From the NCBI RefSeq assembly GCF_004916975.1, contig NZ_STGQ01000001.1, positions 954,993-1,018,992 of the forward strand: a stretch of 64,000 bases of DNA, read 5' to 3'. Shown piece after piece: positions 1 to 8,340 of the stretch. The notes below the pieces were generated by a model. The model worked only from the letters and a program-made list of their open reading frames with translations, was not told the DNA's origin and made no database searches. Position 1 is the first letter of the stretch; each line of letters opens with the position of its first letter. Source of the DNA: Paenibacillus dokdonensis. Its GTDB lineage: Bacteria; Bacillota; Bacilli; Paenibacillales; Paenibacillaceae. A program made the position numbers and the translations under genes.

Positions 1-123
1 CCTTCGGTCCAGGCGATCCGCCGTTTTAACGAACAGATGGCGACCGATGAACGTTTGATCGGAACAATTTTGCCGGCTTACGACGGACTGGCTGTAGCGA
101 TGGTCAAACCGCAGGGGAAGTGA
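1..123 (+). CDS. O-methyltransferase, C-terminal end (partial)
   Basis: The window opens inside a gene read in frame 1, which ends with TGA at 121-123. The last 40 residues include RRFNEQMATDERL and LPAYDGLAVAMVKPQ. These resemble the C-terminus of class I SAM-dependent O-methyltransferases of the YrrM/COG4122 type, in which the final beta strands contain a DGL..A motif. The SAM-binding domain lies upstream of the window, so the substrate cannot be judged. A terminator hairpin follows 18 bases downstream, so this is the last gene of its transcript. Confidence 0.6.
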   Translation, partial: PSVQAIRRFNEQMATDERLIGTILPAYDGLAVAMVKPQGK

Positions 124-134
124 GTCCCGGATCA

Positions 135-176
135 AAAAAAAGGTGGCACAGGATTTGATCCTGCCCACCTTTTTTG
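135..176 (+). terminator. Rho-independent terminator
   Basis: A stem AGGTGG(CA)CAGGAT / ATCCTG(C)CCACCT spans 141-170 and is followed by a T run. It ends the O-methyltransferase transcript. A run of A on the left side means it could also work on the minus strand, but the MFS gene is transcribed toward it from 1468 and ends at 257. Confidence 0.85.
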
Positions 177-256
177 CATTATAGCCTCCGGGGTCCCCGC
201 AGAGTACCTGAATGGACTTCGGGGCATGGCTCCACTTTGGAGGGTTATTGTGCGGT

Positions 257-1468
257 TTAACGGAATTGTGGAGACTTACGATTTTTGTACAGCTTGAGCC
301 GCACCCACACCATATTCAGCAGGAGCAGGCAGCCGGAGATGATGAACAATCCCTCGATACCGATAAAGCCGGATAGGAATCCGCCGACGAGTGCCCCCAG
401 CATATTACCTAGTGCAAGCGTACTTGTATTGAAGCCAAAGGCTCGGCTTTCCATGCCGTCAGGCGTGTAGGAGCGGATAAGTGCATTGACGCTTGGCAGC
501 AAGCCGCCCATGAAGACACCCATCAGAAAACGTATAATAATGAGCTGCCATACCGACTGCACGAAAGCCTGCGGAATCAGCATCAATCCGGCGCCAATCA
601 AGGCAAAGGTCAAAATACGGTGCGCTCCGACCTTATCGCTTACTTTTCCGAGAATCGGTGAGGTAATCATATTGGACAAGCCTGTGACGGCACTCACCAT
701 GCCAGCCCAGAAGGCGATGTTAACCGAGGAGGCATGCAGCTTTTCGACATAGAGCGGCAGCAGCGACATCGGACTCATCATGGCAAACTGCAGCAGAAAG
801 GTCACTGCGAAGAGAGCCGGAAGCTGAGGAATTTGAGTCAGCTCTTTGAAACCCGCAAGAACGGAAATTTGCGGCGTTTTGGCTGCTTCTTCGCGATTGA
901 AGTTCTCTTTAACCATGAACAGTGCAAGAAGCGAGGCTGCAAAGATCAAGATACCGATGATGTAGAAAATAGGGCGGAAACCGAATAAATCCGCGAGTCC
1001 GCCACCAATAAGCGGTCCGAGGATCGTCCCTGCCACGGAGCCGGACTGCATGATACCCATCGCAAAACCCATCTTTTCTTTCGGGGTTGTGCTGGATACC
1101 AGCGAGATCGAAGCAGGGTTAAAGCCGGAAATTGTACCGTTCAGCAGCCGGAGCAGCAGAAGTTCCCAGGGACTTCGGGCGAAGCCCATCAGCGTAATGA
1201 CTATCGCCATCCCGAAGCCGGAACGCAGCAGCATAATTTTACGCCCGTATCGATCAGAGAGCTTGCCCCATAGGGGCTGAAAAATAAATGAGGTCAGAAA
1301 GTTCGCCGCAAATATCAATCCTGCCCACATGCCGATCTGATGTTCACCCTGAACTCCCAGATCCTTCGCCAGATACAGGGACAGGAACGGAGTGATCATC
1401 GTCATTCCGGAATTAACCAGAAATTGGCCAACCCAAAGCACAATTAAATTCACTTTCCACGATTTCAA
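257..1468 (-). CDS. MFS drug-exporter-like transporter
   Basis: This is a 12-helix major facilitator superfamily protein of about 403 residues. The signature WGKLSDRYGRKIMLL lies between helices 2 and 3, and a second half repeats it as LGKVSDKVGAHRIL. A PGMAGT-like motif C region (IMQSGSVAGTILGPLIGG) lies in helix 5 and points to the DHA1 proton antiporters (YttB/MdtG type), which export drugs or metabolites across the plasma membrane. The open frame runs back to 1675, but the first 69 codons are not membrane-protein-like. The start is placed at TTG 1468, seven to eight bases after an AAGGAAGTG ribosome site. It is transcribed divergently from hemE. The substrate is unknown. Confidence 0.85.
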   Translation of the reverse strand: MKSWKVNLIVLWVGQFLVNSGMTMITPFLSLYLAKDLGVQGEHQIGMWAGLIFAANFLTSFIFQPLWGKLSDRYGRKIMLLRSGFGMAIVITLMGFARSPWELLLLRLLNGTISGFNPASISLVSSTTPKEKMGFAMGIMQSGSVAGTILGPLIGGGLADLFGFRPIFYIIGILIFAASLLALFMVKENFNREEAAKTPQISVLAGFKELTQIPQLPALFAVTFLLQFAMMSPMSLLPLYVEKLHASSVNIAFWAGMVSAVTGLSNMITSPILGKVSDKVGAHRILTFALIGAGLMLIPQAFVQSVWQLIIIRFLMGVFMGGLLPSVNALIRSYTPDGMESRAFGFNTSTLALGNMLGALVGGFLSGFIGIEGLFIISGCLLLLNMVWVRLKLYKNRKSPQFR

Positions 1469-1604
1469 TGTGCTTTTCACTTCCTTTCTTGTGACTGAAA
1501 TATAGCGTGATGAAAAACACAGATTACACCAGTATAACATATTTACCCAAGCCGTCTGACCAGCAGATGTCATACTATTGTCATGGGATGTAAGGGTCAG
1601 CCAG

Positions 1605-1633
1605 TTGTTACTTACTTTTAAAAAGGGCATAAT
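1605..1633 (+). promoter_or_regulatory. Sigma-A-type promoter of hemE
   Basis: TTGTTA at 1605-1610 and CATAAT at 1628-1633 are separated by 17 bases, and hemE starts 40 bases downstream. Confidence 0.6.
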
Positions 1634-1673
1634 ATAGATTAGAGAAATTCTAAAAAACATTGGAGGCCTCTTC

Positions 1674-2723
1674 ATGACCTACAACGATACACTTATACGA
1701 GCCAGCTATAAACAGGAAGTGGATCATCTTCCGGTCTGGTATATGAGACAAGCGGGCAGGTACGACCCTGAATACCGCAAAATCAAAGAAAAATATACGC
1801 TTCTTGAAATTTGCCGGCAGCCGGAGCTTGCAGCGGAAATCACCATGATGCCGGTGCGCAAGCTGGGTGTGGATGCGGCTATCTTGTATTCGGATATTAT
1901 GAATCCGGTGGCATCGCTTGGTGTGGATTTTGATATCGTCAAAAATATCGGACCCGTGATTGACAACCCGCTCCGCAGTAAAGCCGATATAGAGAAGCTG
2001 CGTCCAATCGACATCGACAAGGACCTGTCTCATATTATGGAGACGATCCGCATTTTGGACCGCGAGCTGGAGGTTCCGCTGATTACATTTGCGGGGGCGC
2101 CATTTACGATTGCCAGCTATCTGATTGAAGGACGTCCTTCCAAAAGCTATATTTTGACAAAGACGCTGATGTACAGCGAACCCGAGGTATGGAATCTGCT
2201 GATGAACAAGCTGGGCGACATGGTCATTACATATGTTCGTGCCCATATCCAGAACGGTGGCAAGGCATTTCAACTCTTTGACAGCTGGGTCGGGGCGCTT
2301 GCGCCGAAGGATTTCCAAAAGTATGTGCTGCCAACCATTACCCGTATCTTTGCCGAACTTTCAGATTTGAATGTACCCAAAATATATTTCCCGGGCGTAA
2401 GCTCCGGCGAGCTCCTTCCGACACTTACACAGCTTCAGACTGACGTCATTGGTCTGGACTGGAGAGTTTCCATTGCAGAGGGACGCAAGCGTACAGGCGG
2501 CAAATTTGCGGTACAGGGTAATCTCGATCCGTATATTTTGACGGCTCCTATGGATATCATCAAGCAGTATGCCAAAGACATCATAGATGAAGGCATTCAG
2601 GAGCCTGGGTTTATTTTCAATCTGGGTCATGGTTTGTTCCCTGAAGCATCGCTGGACAAGCTGAAGGAGCTCACGGCGTATATCCATGAATATTCGGCCA
2701 CTGCATTGAACAACGGGAAATAA
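1674..2723 (+). CDS. hemE: Uroporphyrinogen decarboxylase
   Basis: HemE removes four carboxyl groups from uroporphyrinogen III to give coproporphyrinogen III in the cytoplasm. The 349-residue length matches the family. The N-terminal signature PVWYMRQAGRY is at about residues 21-31, followed by the active-site aspartate region AAILYSDIM and the second signature FAGAPFTIASYLIEG at about residue 140. A TTGGAGG ribosome site precedes ATG 1674. The gene is the first of a hemE-hemH pair with a 48-base gap. In Firmicutes this product feeds the coproporphyrin-dependent branch of haem synthesis. Confidence 0.97.
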   Translation: MTYNDTLIRASYKQEVDHLPVWYMRQAGRYDPEYRKIKEKYTLLEICRQPELAAEITMMPVRKLGVDAAILYSDIMNPVASLGVDFDIVKNIGPVIDNPLRSKADIEKLRPIDIDKDLSHIMETIRILDRELEVPLITFAGAPFTIASYLIEGRPSKSYILTKTLMYSEPEVWNLLMNKLGDMVITYVRAHIQNGGKAFQLFDSWVGALAPKDFQKYVLPTITRIFAELSDLNVPKIYFPGVSSGELLPTLTQLQTDVIGLDWRVSIAEGRKRTGGKFAVQGNLDPYILTAPMDIIKQYAKDIIDEGIQEPGFIFNLGHGLFPEASLDKLKELTAYIHEYSATALNNGK

Positions 2724-2771
2724 TTAAGAACAAAAAGCCAAGACCAACACTTATAATGAGGTGATCGTTTC

Positions 2772-3722
2772 GTGAAAACAAAAGTAGGCGTGCTCGTTAT
2801 GTCCTATGGAACTCCTGAAAGCATTGAAGGCGTTGAAGCGTATTATACGCATATCCGCCGCGGAAACGCTCCATCTCCAGAGCAGCTCGAAGAGCTGGTT
2901 GACCGATATAAAGCTATCGTAGGCGGTGTTTTCCCACTGCGTGAAAATACAAATCATCAGGTAGACAGCCTGCAAAAGGCGCTGAATGATGATACCCGTC
3001 TGCCTGATGTTGAGTTTGTCTGCTACCAGGGGCTGAAGCACGCAAGTCCGTTCATTGAAGATGGTGTGGAGGAAATGGCTAAAGACGGCATCAAAAAGGC
3101 AGTCGGCATCGTGCTGGCTCCCCACTACTCGACGATGAGCGTAGAAAGTTACGTAAAACGTGCTCAGGCCAAGGCCGATGAACAGGGGATCGAATTCACC
3201 TTCGTGAAGAGCTACCACCTGCATCCGCAGCTGGTCGAAGCGCTCACTAGCCGGGTTAGTGCGAAACTTGATCTCTTTAAGGAATCCGGGGCGGAGCGTG
3301 ATGAGGTGCGCGTATTATTCAGTGCACACAGTCTCCCGGAAAAAATTCTGGAGCTTGGTGATCCGTATCCTGAGCAGCTTCTGGAAACCTCTCGTGCGAT
3401 TGCCGAGAAGGCTGGAATTACTTCCTGGCAGTTTGCTTGGCAAAGCGCCGGCCGCACGTCCGTACCTTGGCTCGGTCCGGATATTCTGGACACGCTCCGT
3501 AACCTCAGCAAGGAGCAGGTCAAGAATGTATTGGTGGCTCCTATCGGCTTTGTCTCCGACCATCTTGAAGTGCTCTACGATCTCGATATTGAAGCTCAGG
3601 AAGTTGCGAAGGAACTTGATATGCGCCTGATGCGAATCGACATGTTGAACAGTGACCCGTTGTATATGGAGACGCTGTGTGATACTGTCATAGATCAGCT
3701 CCAAAAATCAAATATGGCCTAA
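2772..3722 (+). CDS. hemH: Ferrochelatase (coproporphyrin type)
   Basis: The 316-residue protein carries the ferrochelatase signatures SAHSLPEKI (residues around 184-192, with the metal-binding His), WQSAGRTSVPWLGPDI and APIGFVSDHLEVLYDLD. The enzyme inserts ferrous iron into a porphyrin. In monoderm Firmicutes the family (CpfC) is known to use coproporphyrin III. The start is GTG 2772 after GAGGTGATC. It follows hemE directly, but hemY/cgoX, which completes the hemEHY operon of B. subtilis, is absent here. A hairpin follows the stop codon. Confidence 0.96.
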   Translation: MKTKVGVLVMSYGTPESIEGVEAYYTHIRRGNAPSPEQLEELVDRYKAIVGGVFPLRENTNHQVDSLQKALNDDTRLPDVEFVCYQGLKHASPFIEDGVEEMAKDGIKKAVGIVLAPHYSTMSVESYVKRAQAKADEQGIEFTFVKSYHLHPQLVEALTSRVSAKLDLFKESGAERDEVRVLFSAHSLPEKILELGDPYPEQLLETSRAIAEKAGITSWQFAWQSAGRTSVPWLGPDILDTLRNLSKEQVKNVLVAPIGFVSDHLEVLYDLDIEAQEVAKELDMRLMRIDMLNSDPLYMETLCDTVIDQLQKSNMA

Positions 3723-3740
3723 GGTCTGGCCATTTAACAT

Positions 3741-3773
3741 TAGAACCCTCCGCGGCAGCGGGGGGTTCTATTT
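3741..3773 (+). terminator. Terminator after hemEH
   Basis: The stem TAGAACCCTCCGC / GCGGGGGGTTCTA has a GGCA loop and a short T tail. The T run is weak, so some read-through into the CapA-like gene is possible. Confidence 0.65.
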
Positions 3774-3850
3774 GCTTGTGGGAAGCTGATATAATAGTAT
3801 GGATTCTGGAAGGGAATCTACTAAAATATGAAAATCATTAAGGAGGAACG

Positions 3851-5299
3851 ATGTATCCGCCGAGATCACAGAAAAAACGTTCCGGTCAGAAGAACCGGAA
3901 ATTAAGGCAAAGGCGTCTGTGGCTGACCATGAATGCCGCATTGCTTTTGTTAATTGTCATTTTACTCTCTTATTATTTTATTAACGACCGACAAAATGCA
4001 GCGGGGGTTCAGCCGCCAAAACCGGCTCCTGCTGATATAGAGAACAACGTGAACAAACCGCAAGATCAAGGTACGACTCCTGATTCTTCCGAGCAGCCAG
4101 ACGACAATGGTACTGGAGAGAATCAATCGATAAAAGGGCCGGAAGAGGAACCAACAAAAGATCCTGATAAGTCCGGTGTCGATTCCAAGGAGCAGGGATC
4201 GAATGAGAACGGAAAATTACAAGTACCTGACAGGGCCGGGGATCAACCCCCGGCCAAAGAAGATGGAAATACGGCAGAAGATAGCAAGCAGGAGGACTCG
4301 GAGAGTCCAGATGATCATAGTATAGCTTCAGATAACGGTAAGGCAGTCACCATTAATTTCGTGGGTGACATGATCTTCTCGGGCAAGGTGGAAACTTTGC
4401 TGGAGAAGAAAGGCTATTCATATCCTTTTACTTATTTGGGAGATACCTTCAAGAAGGATGATCTTACGCTCGGAAACCTTGAAACTCCGGTTACAACAGG
4501 TGGCGTAGGCGCACAGAACAAGCAGTATGTCTTTAAGTCATCGCCGAAAGCGCTCGAGGCGTTGCGCGCAGCTGGCATGGATGTGGTCAATTTGGGCAAT
4601 AACCATATACTCGATCAGGGCGAAGTAGGACTGCTTGATACGATCAAATACCTGGATCAAAGCGGGATTCAGTACGTAGGCGCAGGTAAAAATGCAGCAC
4701 GCGCTTATGAGCCGCTGTTTATCAAACGGGGAGGCATGACCATTGCCGTGGTCGGCTGCAGCCGGGTATATCCTGAACCTGGCTGGGCTGCAGGAGATAA
4801 TAAACCTGGTGTAGCAAGTGCGTACAATGGAGGGGGATATCGTGATCGTGTCCTTTCCACCATTACAAACGCCCGTAAGAAGGCTGATCTGGTCATTGTT
4901 ATGACCCATTGGGGCATTGAACGCTCCCTTACACCGGATGGCAATCAGAAAAAGCTGGCACATGATTTTGTTGATGCCGGAGCAGATTTGATTATCGGTG
5001 GACATCCGCATGTCCTGCAGGGTCTGGAACAGTATAAAGGTAAATGGATCGCATACAGTACCGGGAATTTCATTTTCACGAAATCAAGCACCCCATCCAC
5101 TTGGAAAACGGCTGTATTCCAGGCGAACTGTAAACCAAAGACCGGCTGCAGCATGAAGCTGGTGCCGTACCATGCAGAGCTAGGGCAGCCCGTGCCAATG
5201 AATGCGCAAGATGGCGGCCAGCTGATGAAAGAGCTGCAGAGCCTTTCCGTCGGCGGTGTGAAGATTTCCGGTGATGGTGTTGTTACACCTGGCTCTTAA
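3851..5299 (+). CDS. CapA-family protein, membrane anchored
   Basis: A basic cytoplasmic head (residues 1-25) is followed by one membrane helix at about 27-45. A low-complexity linker rich in Pro, Glu, Asp and Gln runs to about residue 165. The rest is a PGA_cap/metallophosphoesterase-like domain. Visible family motifs are NFVGDMIFSG, LGNLETPV, NLGNNHILDQG, MTHWGIE and IIGGHPHVLQG, ending with YSTGNFIF. CapA/PgsA proteins take part in poly-gamma-glutamate assembly or anchoring, but no other cap genes are nearby, so that role is not supported here. The long extracytoplasmic linker suggests a domain held away from the membrane. The start follows TTAAGGAGGAACG. Confidence 0.88.
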   Translation: MYPPRSQKKRSGQKNRKLRQRRLWLTMNAALLLLIVILLSYYFINDRQNAAGVQPPKPAPADIENNVNKPQDQGTTPDSSEQPDDNGTGENQSIKGPEEEPTKDPDKSGVDSKEQGSNENGKLQVPDRAGDQPPAKEDGNTAEDSKQEDSESPDDHSIASDNGKAVTINFVGDMIFSGKVETLLEKKGYSYPFTYLGDTFKKDDLTLGNLETPVTTGGVGAQNKQYVFKSSPKALEALRAAGMDVVNLGNNHILDQGEVGLLDTIKYLDQSGIQYVGAGKNAARAYEPLFIKRGGMTIAVVGCSRVYPEPGWAAGDNKPGVASAYNGGGYRDRVLSTITNARKKADLVIVMTHWGIERSLTPDGNQKKLAHDFVDAGADLIIGGHPHVLQGLEQYKGKWIAYSTGNFIFTKSSTPSTWKTAVFQANCKPKTGCSMKLVPYHAELGQPVPMNAQDGGQLMKELQSLSVGGVKISGDGVVTPGS

Positions 5300-5346
5300 G
5301 CGATAATAATTTAAAATAACGAACATACAAAGTTTGGGGGAGAAGG

Positions 5347-6108
5347 ATGAATAATCTATGTGTGGCGCATCGCGGTTATTCCGGGAAAGCCCCGGAAAAT
5401 ACGATGGCAGCTTTTCGAATGGCCATAGCTGAACCTTTTGTGCAGTGGATGGAAATTGATACGCAGCTTACCGCAGACGGGATTCCTGTGGTCATACATG
5501 ATTTTAGTCTGGATCGAACGACGAACGGCAGCGGCAAGGTCAAGGATCATACCTGGCAGCAGATTCACCGACTGGATGCGGGAAGCTGGAAGAGCAGAGA
5601 CTTTCTTGGGGAGCGTGTTCCCTCATTGGAAGAGGTGCTCCGTCTTAGCTGCGGCCGCGTGCGCCTGAACATTGAGCTTAAAACTTCGGGGAATATGTAC
5701 CCTGGTCTTGAAAAGGCGGTCATCGACCGGGTCGCTTCCTATCATATGGAGCAGGATGTCGTTCTGACTTCTTTCGACTCGGGAGCGCTGGTCAGGGTGA
5801 AACAAATCAATCCGGATATCAAAACTGGACTGATTATTGATGCACGGCCGAAGGATTTGGTGGAGCGGCTGCAGTCGCTGCAATGCTCATTCTTGTCGAT
5901 TGGGCATCCTAATCTGGATCATGATCTTGCCGAAAAGCTGAGAGCGGCAGGAATTACAGTTATGGGCTGGACGGTGGATGATGCCAGACGGATGAAAAGA
6001 CTGGCCGATATTTCGCCGGAAATTTTGATTTGTACCAACCGTCCCGATGTGTGGGGAAAAACATTCATGCGCAGTAACAGCATACTAAACGACAAAAGGA
6101 TGATGTGA
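5347..6108 (+). CDS. Glycerophosphodiester phosphodiesterase
   Basis: This is a 253-residue GDPD-family TIM barrel. The catalytic HRG (AHRGYSGKAPENT) is at about residues 8-10. The metal-binding EID at about 37-39 and the HD of VIHDFSLDRTTNGSG come next, then NIELK and the late MGWTVDD motif. It hydrolyses deacylated phospholipids to glycerol 3-phosphate and an alcohol. No signal peptide is present, so it should act in the cytoplasm. The start follows GGGGGAGAAGG. Its end overlaps or abuts the next gene, pointing to one operon with the FAH-family and DUF92 genes. Confidence 0.93.
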   Translation: MNNLCVAHRGYSGKAPENTMAAFRMAIAEPFVQWMEIDTQLTADGIPVVIHDFSLDRTTNGSGKVKDHTWQQIHRLDAGSWKSRDFLGERVPSLEEVLRLSCGRVRLNIELKTSGNMYPGLEKAVIDRVASYHMEQDVVLTSFDSGALVRVKQINPDIKTGLIIDARPKDLVERLQSLQCSFLSIGHPNLDHDLAEKLRAAGITVMGWTVDDARRMKRLADISPEILICTNRPDVWGKTFMRSNSILNDKRMM

Positions 6109-6110
6109 CG

Positions 6111-6725
6111 ATGATTCATAACGTATATTGTGTCGGCCGTAACTACAAACTTCATGCAGCTGAACTTGGAAACGACGTACCCGAAGAACCGATGATTTTT
6201 ATGAAACCGTCCCATGCGGCTGTTGCACTTGGGGGGCAGGTCCTGACCCTTCCGAAGGAGAAGGGAGAGGTTCATTATGAGGGAGAGCTGGTTCTGCGCG
6301 TGGGCCGTTCCTATGAACCGGGTGCCAAGGTGGAAGATCTGGTAGATCAAATGGCGTTAGGCATCGATTTTACCTTGCGTGATGTACAGACGGTGATCAA
6401 GAAAAAAGGCCATCCATGGACAGCTGCCAAGGGCTTCAAGAATTCAGCACCAATATCCGAATTTATCGAATTTCCTGGCGTAGAGGCAGCAGGGACTCAA
6501 GACTTTACGGTACATAAAAACGGTTCAGAGGTACAGCGCGGAAATATAAAGGATATGATTTTTCCGCTGCAGGAGATTGTCGATTATATCGGCATGAACT
6601 ACGGCCTCGGTGAAGGCGACGTCATTTTCACAGGTACACCTGCCGGTGTGGGTCCATGCGTTCAAGGGGACGAGTTTAAACTCTACTGGGGAGAACGGCT
6701 TCTGGGAAGCTGCGTGATCGGCTGA
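6111..6725 (+). CDS. Fumarylacetoacetate hydrolase family enzyme
   Basis: The protein has about 204 residues and the compact FAH fold. MIFMKPSHAAV, the acidic metal ligands in HYEGELVLRVG, the GIDFTLRDVQ segment and FTGTPAGVGP are all present. Members include acylpyruvases, oxaloacetate decarboxylases (YisK) and isomerases of catechol breakdown, so the substrate cannot be assigned. ATG 6111 is preferred over GTG 6105 because AAAGGA sits 10 bases upstream of the ATG but only 4 from the GTG. It is tightly coupled to the GDPD gene, with the stop codon at 6106-6108. Confidence 0.9.
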   Translation: MIHNVYCVGRNYKLHAAELGNDVPEEPMIFMKPSHAAVALGGQVLTLPKEKGEVHYEGELVLRVGRSYEPGAKVEDLVDQMALGIDFTLRDVQTVIKKKGHPWTAAKGFKNSAPISEFIEFPGVEAAGTQDFTVHKNGSEVQRGNIKDMIFPLQEIVDYIGMNYGLGEGDVIFTGTPAGVGPCVQGDEFKLYWGERLLGSCVIG

Positions 6726-6727
6726 TT

Positions 6728-7528
6728 ATGGCCTGGCTCATCGGTGGACTGTGTGCCCTGATTGTCGCCGGAGGGGCGTACTGGAAACGTTCGCTTACAA
6801 TTTCAGGAGCGGCAGCAGCTTTTATCATGGGTACGGTCTACTTTGGTGCGGGAAATTTGCTATGGTTTGGTATTCTGCTTGTATTTTTTATCAGCTCTTC
6901 GCTGCTGTCGAAGTTCAAGCAGGTGAACAAGTCAGAGCTTGAGAAGTCCTATGCCAAAACGGGTACGCGGGACGCCGGCCAGGTTTTGGCGAATGGCGGA
7001 GCCGGGATGCTTTTATGTATCCTGAACGCGATATGGCCGCATCCGGGATGGGTGTACGCTTTTATTGGCGTGATGGCGGCGGTAACCGCTGATACCTGGG
7101 CCACCGAATGGGGAGGACTCAGCCGCAGACAGCCGCGGTCCGTGCTTACGGGTAAAGTGGTACCACCGGGAACCTCTGGGGGCGTCACATTGCTTGGAAG
7201 TACGGCAGCAGGGCTCGGGGGCCTCATGATTGCGTTGTTCGGGTGGCTGTTTGCAGATTTATCAGGGATGGAGAATCTGTTTGTTGCGTTCATGCTGGCA
7301 GGCATCGCCGGGGGACTTGTTGGCGCATTTGCCGACTCTTTTCTGGGAGCGACCTTGCAGGTTATGTACAGATGCGATGTATGCGGCAAGGATGTCGAAG
7401 TGCTGATACATTGCGGACAGCCTACCCGGTGTATCCGGGGGCTGCACTGGATGAACAATGACGCGGTGAATTTCTTGTCGTCATGCGTTGGCGGGCTTGC
7501 TGCTTGGGCATTGGCTCTTTTAGCCTGA
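6728..7528 (+). CDS. DUF92 family membrane protein
   Basis: The 266-residue, strongly hydrophobic protein has about six membrane helices. It has the DUF92 core motif TADTWATEWGGLSRRQPR followed by GKVVPPGTSGGVTLLG, and the terminal segment HWMNNDAVNFLSS. DUF92 includes the plant phytyl-phosphate kinase VTE6, suggesting a polyprenyl-phosphate or lipid alcohol role, but the bacterial function is not known. It starts two bases after the FAH-family stop codon, so the genes are probably cotranscribed. A Cys-rich stretch (CDVCGKDVEV) near residue 220 is typical of the family. Confidence 0.88.
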   Translation: MAWLIGGLCALIVAGGAYWKRSLTISGAAAAFIMGTVYFGAGNLLWFGILLVFFISSSLLSKFKQVNKSELEKSYAKTGTRDAGQVLANGGAGMLLCILNAIWPHPGWVYAFIGVMAAVTADTWATEWGGLSRRQPRSVLTGKVVPPGTSGGVTLLGSTAAGLGGLMIALFGWLFADLSGMENLFVAFMLAGIAGGLVGAFADSFLGATLQVMYRCDVCGKDVEVLIHCGQPTRCIRGLHWMNNDAVNFLSSCVGGLAAWALALLA

Positions 7529-7586
7529 ATATATAAGTAGAGCGCTCAGTCGGAACGATGTGATCATATCAGTAGGAGGGGATACC

Positions 7587-8174
7587 ATGGGCAGTATACA
7601 TAGGGACAAGCACGAAGCCATTCTGGATGCGGGCTATATGCTTTTTGGAACCCATGGCTTCTATGAGACGAAAATGTCCGACATCGCCGAGTTAGCGGAC
7701 ATCGCCAAAGGTACATTGTATTTGTATTTCAACAGCAAGGAAGACCTGTTCCTGGCCGTCACACGCAGGGATTGCGATGAGTTTCTGGAACGGCTGCAAG
7801 CGGAGCTACATCGCTTAGAGACTGTCCAGGAGCAGCTGGAATGCGTGTCTGCCCATCATTTGGAATACTATTACCGCTGCAAGCAGCATACCAAGCTGTT
7901 TTTTATGGCACCCAACAATCATGCCGAGCTGAATGAGTATCTAAAGCAGTTTATGGAAATGTACACCCGAATGGTCGCCGATGTCCTGGAAACGGTTAGC
8001 AGTGAGGATACGATGCTTTTCGCTCAGACCTACATCGGAATGCTGGACCGGCTGAAAATGGATATTTTATACGATACGAATTTTAACGAGGATGATTTGA
8101 GAAAAAGAATCCGTTTCGCTTCAAGTCTTTTCATCCATGGATTTATGTCTGCCAAGCCGGCAAATGAGGTCTAG
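7587..8174 (+). CDS. TetR family transcriptional regulator
   Basis: The 195-residue protein has an N-terminal TetR helix-turn-helix at about residues 10-55 (MSDIAELADIAKGTLYLYF, then NSKEDLF). A helical ligand domain with no recognisable specificity follows. ATG 7587 sits six bases after GTAGGAGGGG; the open frame extends upstream to 7560 without a better site. It lies 58 bases after DUF92, so it may belong to that operon or have its own promoter. The ABC-F gene follows a terminator and is a separate unit. Confidence 0.92.
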   Translation: MGSIHRDKHEAILDAGYMLFGTHGFYETKMSDIAELADIAKGTLYLYFNSKEDLFLAVTRRDCDEFLERLQAELHRLETVQEQLECVSAHHLEYYYRCKQHTKLFFMAPNNHAELNEYLKQFMEMYTRMVADVLETVSSEDTMLFAQTYIGMLDRLKMDILYDTNFNEDDLRKRIRFASSLFIHGFMSAKPANEV

Positions 8175-8196
8175 CTTGACGAATCCATGATTATTA

Positions 8197-8224
8197 AAAC
8201 CGTCTATTGGAGACGGTTTTTTTG
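8197..8224 (+). terminator. Terminator after tetR gene
   Basis: The stem AAAACCGTCT / AGACGGTTTT with an ATTGG loop is followed by TTT. Confidence 0.88.
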
Positions 8225-8340
8225 TTTGAAACGAGTTGCTGTTGATCTTAACGTGCCGCTGCATGTTTATATTGAAGCGGGCCGTATGCTAAAATAGTAT
8301 TAAGCATTCCAATTCAGAGAGATAAGTAGGGAAAACACTT

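Noticed and set aside
7540..7547. GAGCGCTC palindrome before the tetR gene as an operator
   Set aside because: Only eight bases, with no longer dyad; too short to distinguish from chance.
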